From Rubrobacter_F sp035296885 (GTDB lineage Bacteria > Actinomycetota > Rubrobacteria > Rubrobacterales > Rubrobacteraceae), in NCBI GenBank assembly GCA_035296885.1, contig DATHAB010000051.1, positions 1 to 11,589 on the forward strand: 11,589 nucleotides of DNA, given 5' to 3'. The position numbers were made by a program, and so were the translations under genes. The notes under the pieces were generated by a model, which saw only the letters and a list, made by a program, of their open reading frames with translations, was not told the DNA's origin and did not search any database. Shown here piece after piece: positions 6,660-11,589 of this stretch. The first letter of the stretch is position 1. Each line of letters starts with the position of its first letter.

Positions 6660-6876
6660 TACAAACAGCCCCTTGAGAGAAGAGCACACTAGCTGCCTTT
6701 TCAATAGGGAGCTGTACACACGAGACTGCACCAGCAAGCCGCAGCCTAGAGGTGTCCGGAGCAGTCTGGAGTAGCGGCTTAGAGGCTCGTCCCCCACCAA
6801 CAGCATCACACGGCTCTTCCCTCAGGGTGGATGCCGGAGTGTAACTCCTCGCAGCACACCGTTCCTGATCGGACAT
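6652..6876 (-). CDS. Small leader frame overlapping the protease start
   Basis: This 74-codon frame has the strongest ribosome site in the neighbourhood: AAAAGGAGGA with 7 nt to ATG 6876. The product (MSDQERCAARSYTPAS ... FSQGAVCNV) resembles no family I know and has no signal peptide. Its stop TAG (6652-6654) overlaps the protease ATG (6657-6659) in the string AATGTCTAG, the usual geometry for translational coupling. Two readings fit: a leader peptide whose translation delivers ribosomes to the protease, or the original protease N-terminus now separated by a frame change in 6660-6809. Confidence 0.45.
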   Translation of the reverse strand: MSDQERCAARSYTPASTLREEPCDAVGGGRASKPLLQTAPDTSRLRLAGAVSCVQLPIEKAASVLFSQGAVCNV

Positions 6877-6899
6877 GTAAAAATCCTCCTTTTCTACCC

Positions 6900-6929
6900 T
6901 TGACTTTTAATTTGCTGTATCACTAATTA
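6900..6929 (+). promoter_or_regulatory. Candidate + strand promoter ahead of the hairpin region
   Basis: TTGACT (6900-6905) and TAATTA (6924-6929) are 18 bp apart, close to a sigma-70 type -35/-10 pair. It points rightwards through the hairpin cluster at 7022-7172 towards the oxidoreductase at 7678. AT-rich sequence here must also hold the protease promoter on the other strand, so chance matches are likely. Confidence 0.25.
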
Positions 6930-6959
6930 GCACACGGCGATGAATTAGGAACAAATTAC

Positions 6960-6999
6960 GGATAAATCGGGGATGGATAACCTAGGATAATTCGGGATG
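6960..6999. repeat. GGATAA direct repeats
   Basis: GGATAAATCGGGGATG (6960-6975) and GGATAATTCGGGATG (6985-6999) are near-identical direct repeats 25 bp apart, with a further GGATAA at 6975-6980. They lie about 90-120 bp upstream of the leader frame start at 6876 and could be binding sites for a regulator of either divergent gene. Confidence 0.35.
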
Positions 7000-7021
7000 A
7001 GAACCCACCCACAGTTGGCTT

Positions 7022-7082
7022 GCACAGGTTTAGGGGACCTTCGGTAGGTCTTCTAAACCCTCAAGGTCCTCTAAACCTGTGC
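7022..7082 (+). promoter_or_regulatory. 20-bp hairpin with a competing inner fold
   Basis: Segment a (7022-7041, starting GCACAGGTTTAGGGGACC) pairs with segment c (7063-7082, ending GGTCCTCTAAACCTGTGC) over 20 bp with one G-U. Inside the loop, segment b (GGTCTTCTAAACC, 7047-7059) nearly repeats c and can pair instead with 7027-7039 over 13 bp, including two G-U. So a-b and a-c folds exclude each other. A further segment, TTTAGAAG (7094-7101), is complementary to CTTCTAAA in b. This is the arrangement of an attenuator or RNA switch, or of a repeatedly duplicated palindrome. Confidence 0.55.
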
Positions 7083-7106
7083 GGTAGATTCCCTTTAGAA
7101 GGTCTT

Positions 7107-7123
7107 TCTGCAATTTTTGCAGA
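7107..7123 (+). repeat. 7-bp hairpin TCTGCAA/TTGCAGA
   Basis: TCTGCAA (7107-7113), loop TTT, TTGCAGA (7117-7123) form a perfect 7-bp stem directly between the two larger palindromes. No T-run follows (CGTCATT), so it is not an evident terminator. Confidence 0.4.
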
Positions 7124-7131
7124 CGTCATTC

Positions 7132-7172
7132 AGGTTAAGGAGACCTTTTCCACTGCTAGGTCTCCTTAATCT
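7132..7172. repeat. 14-bp GGAGACC-type hairpin
   Basis: AGGTTAAGGAGACC (7132-7145) pairs with GGTCTCCTTAATCT (7159-7172), 14 bp with one G-U, around a 13-nt loop. The arms share AGGAGACC/GGTCTCCT and loop length with the hairpin at 5879-5915, while loop and outer arm sequences differ, which points to a repeat family with compensatory change rather than a recent copy. Confidence 0.6.
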
Positions 7173-7677
7173 CCTAAGCGAAAGTTCATCCTACCAGCTA
7201 GGAGGATGGCTTTACTCTATCCACCGAACTGCCTAGTAGGAGTGTTCTCGCAACCTTGTTGATCTAGCGCCGCGCCCGCCGAGGCCACCACCACACCCCT
7301 ACAGCCCCAAAATGTAGGCGCCGGACGCTCCGAACGCTTCATCCCAGCCGCCGAGGCTAGAGTAGAGTTTGGATACCTCTTTCTGGCTGGGGCTTCGGGT
7401 AAGCTGGTCGCTGCTGGGGCGATCCTACCATGCTGGCCAGCACGATGATGCCAGAGGCTTACGAGTAAGGGGGGCCTGGGTGAGGCTTGTGACCACGCTG
7501 GGCTTCCTGGCAGTCTTCGTCCTGAGCAGGCTGCAGTAGAAGGTACGAGAGCCTGCATAATATACAATGATCTCCGTAAGAGACGTCCCTCAAAGAGCCC
7601 GATCGCGAGCAAGGGCAAACAGCTGGATAAATGTCGTTTGTAGAGTATGTCTGTGGGGCAAGCGAGAGGAGTATCCC
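7173..7677. other. Upstream region of the oxidoreductase, no gene seen
   Basis: About 500 bp without a convincing gene. An open stretch without a start codon ends at TGA near 7450 and encodes a short hydrophobic segment (YLFLAGASGKLVAAGAIL), possibly the tail of a decayed membrane protein. CATAATATAC just before 7567 could be a -10 region. An in-frame ATG at 7567 precedes the oxidoreductase but lacks a ribosome site. Confidence 0.35.
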
Positions 7678-9063
7678 GTGAACAGGTTACTGAAGGTCGG
7701 CCTCGCGGCGGGCAGCGCGGTCGTCGCCGCCGGGGCTTTGCGGAGAGCTTTAGAGCTCCGGCCCAGGTACGCCCCATGGGAGAAACCCCCTTACACGGAC
7801 TTTGCACACAAGGTGCTCATCTTGGGCGGCGGGTTCGCGGGGTTCACAGCGGCGCAGACCCTCTGCGATCTCACCCTGGATCGGGACGATGTCGGGGTTA
7901 TGGTCATCGACAAGGAGAACTTCTTTACCTTCTGGCCGATGGTGCCGGGGGTCATCGGCAGCGACGTGGACGTCACGAACGTGGCGCAGGCTTTGCGCAG
8001 GGCCCTAATAGGGGCCGGAGCCAGCTTTAGGCGGGCTGAGCTGAAGAACGTGGATTTCGGGCGGCGGTGCATCGTCGCTGATGATCAGGAGTTCCCCTAC
8101 GATCACCTGGTTCTGGCGCTGGGCGGTCAGCCGAACTTCTTCGGCATCCCGGGGGTCGAAGAGCACAGCCTGACGATGAAGGGGCTGGGAGACGCGCTGC
8201 ACATCCGCGATCGGGTGATCGAGCGCTTCGAGGAGGTCACCCTGGCCGGTGGCGAGGTCCCGGACTCCAAGCTTACGTTCGTGGTCATAGGGGGTGGTGC
8301 CACCGGGGTCGAGACTGCCTCCGAGATTCACGCCCTCATCCACGAAGCACTCGCCCCCGACTATCCCAACATCGACACGAACCGGGTCCGCATTATTCTG
8401 CTGGAGGCGGGGCCGGACATCTTGCAGGAGCTGGACCCCGCTTTGAGGCGGACAGCCAGAACCGAGCTCGTGTCCCGGCACATCGAGGTGATAACCGGGG
8501 CTTTGGCCGAGGAGATCACCGCCGACTGCGTCAAGCTCAAAGTCGACGGCGAGATACCAGCGGAGAACGTGATCTGGACCGCCGGCAACCGCCCGAACGC
8601 TAGGCTGGGAGACCTGGATCTCCCGCTAACCGAGCGCGACGGGGTGGTAGTCGACCGCTGTCTGCAGGTGCCGGACCGCCTGGGCGTGTGGGCCATCGGC
8701 GATTGCGCGGCGATTCCAGGCCGAGACGGGCGGTTCGTTCCACCCACCGCCCAAGCGGCGGTCCAGGAAGGGCGCGTCGCGGCCAGGAACATCCTTTCCT
8801 CAATAGACAAAGCCGGCGAGCTGGAGGAGTTCGAGTACCGGCCCTTGGGACAGCTAGTGGAGTTGGGGAGCCGCTTCGCAGTCAACGAGGTCATGGGTGT
8901 TCGTTTTTCGGGGCTCTTGGCCGCCCTGTTCTGGCGGGCTGCTTATCTGTTCAAGCTCGAGAGCCCCCAGAACCGGGCACAGGTGGCCACCGACTGGCTG
9001 TTGGGGGCCTTCTTCCGCCCCGCCGTCGCCCAGATCCGCGGCGCCGTAACGGACCAAGAATGA
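7678..9063 (+). CDS. NDH-2-like FAD/NAD(P) oxidoreductase
   Basis: The 461-aa protein is a two-dinucleotide-binding-domain flavoprotein of the type II NADH dehydrogenase group, which passes electrons from NADH through FAD to quinone without pumping protons. The FAD-binding loop is LILGGGFAG (47-55), the NAD(P)H loop FVVIGGGATG (201-210), and the second FAD motif WAIGDCAAIP (338-347), followed by PPTAQAAVQEG. The C-terminal region 411-425 (SGLLAALFWRAAYLF) is the membrane-associating part seen in NDH-2. Unusually, residues 1-24 form a hydrophobic N-terminal helix (LLKVGLAAGSAVVAAGAL) that may anchor it as well. GTG 7678 is chosen because AGAGGAG lies 6 nt upstream and because upstream codons to ATG 7567 look non-coding. 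It stands alone. Family assignment is firm; quinone as acceptor is inferred. Confidence 0.92.
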   Translation: MNRLLKVGLAAGSAVVAAGALRRALELRPRYAPWEKPPYTDFAHKVLILGGGFAGFTAAQTLCDLTLDRDDVGVMVIDKENFFTFWPMVPGVIGSDVDVTNVAQALRRALIGAGASFRRAELKNVDFGRRCIVADDQEFPYDHLVLALGGQPNFFGIPGVEEHSLTMKGLGDALHIRDRVIERFEEVTLAGGEVPDSKLTFVVIGGGATGVETASEIHALIHEALAPDYPNIDTNRVRIILLEAGPDILQELDPALRRTARTELVSRHIEVITGALAEEITADCVKLKVDGEIPAENVIWTAGNRPNARLGDLDLPLTERDGVVVDRCLQVPDRLGVWAIGDCAAIPGRDGRFVPPTAQAAVQEGRVAARNILSSIDKAGELEEFEYRPLGQLVELGSRFAVNEVMGVRFSGLLAALFWRAAYLFKLESPQNRAQVATDWLLGAFFRPAVAQIRGAVTDQE

Positions 9064-9388
9064 TAGGAAGACATTCGCCGGCCGTTTGCTAAGCAATTAT
9101 GGTCCGCTTTTGGCCGAGAGGTACGAGGAGTTGGGGTTAGGGCGCCACGAGCTGGAAGGCAAACTTACAGTGCCCTTGGGGACTACCGGGCGGCAGTGGT
9201 CATCTTATGAACTATCGACTGACAGAACGCTTGCCCTAACTCGATCTTGTCGTACCGTATTCACTCTTTACCGACACCGCTGCTTTGGATAGAACATTAC
9301 TCTGAGCGTCAGTGTCGGTTTATCTGCCGAGGAGGCAAGACGCGTCGAAGGACGTCTACGTGAGATACTGGATCTCATGGTGACTACC
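9064..9388. other. Gap after the oxidoreductase, probable gene debris
   Basis: No recognisable gene. An open frame to 9292 (LLAERYEELGLGRHELEGKL) has no ribosome site or known motif. Another frame ends at TAA about 9388-9391 after EEARRVEGRLREILDLM, also lacking a start. ACCGACAC (9270-9277) pairs with GTGTCGGT (9312-9319). GACGCGTC (9339-9346) is a perfect palindrome. TGAGAT-ACTGG-ATCTCA (9361-9377) is a 6-bp hairpin just left of element B. Confidence 0.4.
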
Positions 9389-9493
9389 TAAACGTCGTAG
9401 ATAACGGGCAAGACCTAGATACCGGTGACGCTAAGTCGTCTTTGGGGGAGGTAGCTTTTGTCGTCGACTGCGCTGAGTAAGAAGCGACGATCT
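9389..9493 (+). ncRNA. Structured repeat element, copy B (possible RNA)
   Basis: Second copy of the element at 2024-2152. Shared strings are TAAACG, CGTAGA, GGGCAAGA (9406-9413), GGTGACGCTAAG (9424-9435), CGTCTTT, CTGCGCT (9468-9474) and GATCT near 9489. The inner stem is ACC (9413-9415) with GGT (9424-9426), where copy A has ATC with GGT, so C-G replaces U-G and pairing is kept. The outer stem ACG/CGT (9392-9394 with 9437-9439) has a T-T mismatch absent from copy A. A GGTAGC (9450-9455) after the core again recalls GEMM-I RNAs. TCGTCG (9461-9466) can pair with CGACGA (about 9484-9489). The element ends 30 bp from the stop of the HUH protein gene on the other strand, and no gene follows on its own strand. 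Confidence 0.45.
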
Positions 9494-9504
9494 TCCTTTG
9501 GGAT

Positions 9505-9520
9505 AGCCCGCTAGGGCTTT
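9505..9520 (+). terminator. Short hairpin AGCCC-GCTA-GGGCT at the rep 3' end
   Basis: AGCCC (9505-9509) and GGGCT (9514-9518) form a 5-bp stem with a GCTA loop, followed by TT on the + strand. It lies between element B and the stop of the minus-strand HUH gene and could end transcription coming from element B. The T-tract is too short for confidence. Confidence 0.25.
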
Positions 9521-9523
9521 CGA

Positions 9524-10378
9524 CTACTCCTGGCGGTATCCTAAGAACTCCAGCAGCCTGGTCACGTTCTCGTACCTTATAAACACCGTAAGCTGGCGTA
9601 GGGACCCAGAACTCTTCATCTTCGCTAGCTTCCTGTATATCCTCCTGATCCTGTAAGCATCCTTGAGGCTTACCTTCACCGTCTTCCACCTAATGGGGAG
9701 AAGCTCCTCGTTCCACACCCCCCATATCCTGCCCGTCTTCAATCCCTCTGGGAACTCCTCCTGCTTAGCCACGTACCGCTCGGCATAGCTCGTCGCCTTC
9801 TTCCAAGTATTTACCTGCTCGACCCGAGTGCCTGCAAGCAGATGACCCTCACTAACCTCTCCGCACACCTCATACCAGGAAGAAGCCACGAAGCGGCGCA
9901 ACTCCCTCACCGATCCGAAAGACGAGGGTACGAACAAGAGCACGTGGAAGTGCCAAGCTCCCCTCTGCTGTATACCCATCCTCCAGAAGCCAGAGAACTC
10001 CCCGAACCTCCTCTTTATCCGCTTATAGAGGGATTTCAGGTGGTTCTTACAGGCTTCGGGGTCCTCTGGCCACTCCTTAGGGTAGGTCAGGGTTATAGAG
10101 AAGACCCGCCCCTTGAAGGCCCTGAAGGCGGTCCGGTTGATGCTGGCAAAGTGCCTCAAGAGATTCCTGCGGCTCGCCCTGGAGAAGCCTTTTATCCTTC
10201 CCCTGACACCCCCACGACCTGTATGAGTATCTACCCGCTCCCCGCTTCTGTTGTACTCGAAGGAGACCAGGGAGACGGATTCTCCTACTGCCGAGGATAC
10301 ATAAGCATCTCTTTGAGAAGAGATATTCACAGAAGATTCGGGCTTGTGACTTCTGCGTCTATTACCTGCACGGCTCAC
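9524..10378 (-). CDS. HUH rolling-circle replication protein, ORF2/G2P type
   Basis: The 284-codon frame carries the three signature motifs of HUH endonucleases that nick single-stranded DNA to start rolling-circle replication. Motif 1 is SITLTYP (94-100), motif 2 is AWHFHVLLF (141-149; metal-binding His143 and His145), and motif 3 is SYAERYVAKQ (197-206; candidate nucleophile Tyr198 or Tyr202 with Lys205). The segment GFSRASRRNLLRHFASINR (64-82) precedes motif 1. Such Reps occur in small plasmids, filamentous phages and their integrated remnants. The first residues are doubtful: the GTG at 10378 lies inside dehydrogenase-derived DNA with no ribosome site, and the next start, GTG 10330, also lacks one. 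The gene may have lost its 5' end or promoter at the junction. No coat, partition or integrase gene is visible nearby. Confidence 0.8.
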   Translation of the reverse strand: MSRAGNRRRSHKPESSVNISSQRDAYVSSAVGESVSLVSFEYNRSGERVDTHTGRGGVRGRIKGFSRASRRNLLRHFASINRTAFRAFKGRVFSITLTYPKEWPEDPEACKNHLKSLYKRIKRRFGEFSGFWRMGIQQRGAWHFHVLLFVPSSFGSVRELRRFVASSWYEVCGEVSEGHLLAGTRVEQVNTWKKATSYAERYVAKQEEFPEGLKTGRIWGVWNEELLPIRWKTVKVSLKDAYRIRRIYRKLAKMKSSGSLRQLTVFIRYENVTRLLEFLGYRQE

Positions 10379-10611
10379 CTGAAGTTCTGAAACTCAGGGA
10401 CATCGACAAGCCCGAGATCGAAGACGACGAGGTGCTGGTTCGCATCCGGGCGGCCGGCGTGAACCCGGCCGACTGGGCGATCATGAGCGGCCTGCCGTAC
10501 ATCGCCCGCCCGGTATACGGGCTGCGCAAGCCAAAGAACGCCGTCCGAGGGACGGACGTGGCGGGGACTATCGAAGCCGTCGGCACCGGCGTGACGCGGT
10601 TGCAGCCCTAG
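10372..10611 (+). pseudogene. Zinc-type alcohol dehydrogenase, N-terminal fragment
   Basis: About 79 codons match the start of medium-chain NAD(P)-dependent alcohol dehydrogenase/quinone reductase family proteins: GSPEVLKLRDIDKPEI, DDEVLVRIRAAGVNPADW, and GTDVAGTIEAVGTGVTRLQP. In the family the last motif is followed by GDEV and 220-250 more residues; here TAG 10609-10611 follows at once and the sequence becomes unrelated. The 5' end is also damaged: the frame continues upstream without a start codon, and the usual MKA-type start is missing just left of GSPEV, where DNA belonging to the HUH gene begins. The Rossmann domain that binds NAD(P) is absent, so it cannot be active. Confidence 0.85.
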
Positions 10612-10739
10612 CCGTGTAGCCTTGCGGCCTGCTCGCTTAGCCACTTCGGCGGCGAACCTCATAGCAGCACTATCGGGATCGTAGACGGGTGGACATAGGG
10701 AAGCCCGGTATCGGCGGTTCGCAGGAGAGGAGGGACCGG

Positions 10740-11589
10740 ATGAATAATCTGCCAACGGAAGGACAGTTTGAGGGGTGCCTGATCGGCCAATGCACCGGGG
10801 ATGCGTTGGGGTTCGTGGTGGAGGGTCACTCCCCCGAGGTTTGCCGGGAGTACGTCGAAGAGATGCTTGGCAAAGGACACCCAGGAGATCGGCGTCGCGT
10901 TCGGTACGCCTTTGGCCAGTACTCCGACGATTCGCAGCTTGCCCGTGAGCTCTTGCAGAGCTACGCCACATGCGGGGAGTTCGACCTTGAAGACTACGCA
11001 CGGAGGATCGCCGCCATCTTCCAGGAGGATCGGATCGTCGGGCGCGGTCGGGCAACAGAGGAGGCGGCAGAGAGGCTGGCCCGGGGTGTGCCCTGGCAAG
11101 AAGCGGGAACCCCTCCCCCCTCCGCGGGCAACGGCAGCGCGATGCGTGCAGGACCGGTGGGGCTGTTGTTCTTCGACGATCTGCCACAGCTTACGCGAGT
11201 AGCCCACGACCAGGGCATCATTACCCATCGCGACTCGCGCTGCTCGGCCGGCGCGGTGGCAATTGCTGGAGCCGTGGCGCTGGCCTTACATGCTGAACCA
11301 GTCGATCCTTCAGAATTTACCTCCCAGCTTGCGGAGCTGGTTCAAGAGATCGAGCCGTCGTTCGCTTCCGGTGTCCGGCAACTGCCGGGGTGGGTGTCCT
11401 TGTCCCCCGTGGAGGCGGTGAAGCCTATTTCGAGTTTTGGTCTCGAACCTGACTACTCCGACGAGTGGCACGGAATCTCTCCTTTCGTGGTAAGCAGCGT
11501 GCTGTGGAGTCTGTACTCTTTTTTGAGAAGCCCGAAAGACTACCAAGAGACCATCCGCACGGCGATCGCCGTGGGTGGGGACGTGGACA
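10740..11589 (+). CDS. ADP-ribosylglycohydrolase family protein (partial)
   Basis: The frame is open to the right edge, giving 283 residues. These are Mg-dependent DraG-type enzymes that remove ADP-ribose from proteins or related substrates. Visible motifs in order are GCLIGQCTGDALGF (12-25), YSDDSQLA (61-68; the usual TDDT metal motif as SDDS), GNGSAMRAGPVG (130-141), THRDSRCSAGAVAIAGAVA (162-180), and the C-terminal metal motif GGDVD(T), whose last codon is cut by the window edge (279-283). Spacing is normal and no residue essential to metal binding is obviously lost. ATG 10740 is chosen because AGGAGG (10728-10733) lies 6 nt upstream. The substrate cannot be told from sequence. No ADP-ribosyltransferase partner lies to its left. 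Confidence 0.9.
   Translation, partial: MNNLPTEGQFEGCLIGQCTGDALGFVVEGHSPEVCREYVEEMLGKGHPGDRRRVRYAFGQYSDDSQLARELLQSYATCGEFDLEDYARRIAAIFQEDRIVGRGRATEEAAERLARGVPWQEAGTPPPSAGNGSAMRAGPVGLLFFDDLPQLTRVAHDQGIITHRDSRCSAGAVAIAGAVALALHAEPVDPSEFTSQLAELVQEIEPSFASGVRQLPGWVSLSPVEAVKPISSFGLEPDYSDEWHGISPFVVSSVLWSLYSFLRSPKDYQETIRTAIAVGGDVD

Noticed and set aside
7567..7677. In-frame ATG 7567 as start of the oxidoreductase
   Set aside because: It has no ribosome site, and the extra 37 residues look random and precede a hydrophobic N-terminus that fits the GTG 7678 start.
7217..7807. 196-aa minus-strand frame upstream of the oxidoreductase
   Set aside because: It overlaps the true coding sequence of the oxidoreductase, is low in complexity and shows no domain.
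10610..10665. tRNA-like segment on the minus strand (GCCGAAGTGGCTAAGCG and following)
   Set aside because: It resembles the 5' half of a tRNA, but no T-arm (GTTCRA), no matching acceptor stem and no complete anticodon stem were found.
10375..11228. Long minus-strand frames over the right end
   Set aside because: They are antisense shadows of the dehydrogenase fragment and the ADP-ribosylglycohydrolase, whose motifs are clear on the + strand.

Overview
The window looks like a stretch of a high-GC bacterial chromosome, probably an actinobacterium and perhaps a Rubrobacter-like one. The evidence is GC-rich third codon positions, strong AGGAGG-type ribosome binding sites, GTG starts, and the style of the proteins (Tat-type lipoprotein dioxygenase, IS630 transposase, NDH-2 type flavoprotein). 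The genus is inferred from gene content, not shown by a marker gene. Gene density is low, and long AT-richer, palindrome-rich gaps alternate with single genes, as in an accessory or decaying region.

Layout. 1-353: an open 3' end of an unknown frame and four boxes spaced exactly 31 bp apart. 354-818 (+): small protein of unknown function, possibly PH-like. 909-1628 (-): phosphoribosyltransferase. 1629-2534: gene-poor gap with a structured element (copy A, 2024-2152) and a GC-palindrome cluster. 2535-3473 (+): broken IS630 transposase with three frame changes and a lost catalytic Asp. 3558-4340 (-): exported intradiol dioxygenase lipoprotein. 4726-5634 (+): membrane-anchored pentapeptide-repeat protein. 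5970-6659 (-): V8-like serine protease, preceded by an overlapping small frame with a perfect ribosome binding site. 6877-7677: long gap with competing hairpins. 7678-9063 (+): NDH-2-like FAD/NAD(P) oxidoreductase. 9064-9523: gap with the second structured element (copy B, 9389-9493). 9524-10378 (-): HUH replication protein of the ORF2/G2P type. 10372-10611 (+): truncated zinc-type alcohol dehydrogenase fragment. 10740-11589 (+): ADP-ribosylglycohydrolase running off the window.

The genes do not form one pathway. Almost every gene stands alone, many are convergent or divergent, and two mobile-type proteins and two wrecked genes show repeated insertion and decay. The strongest unexplained signals are non-coding. 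One is a pair of diverged elements, 2024-2152 and 9389-9493, sharing a conserved core (GGGCAAGA ... GGTGACGCTAAG) whose second copy abuts the HUH protein gene. Another is a family of long hairpins built on GGAGACC/GGTCTCC in two intergenic regions, one cluster with mutually exclusive folds. The third is the 31-bp phased box array.
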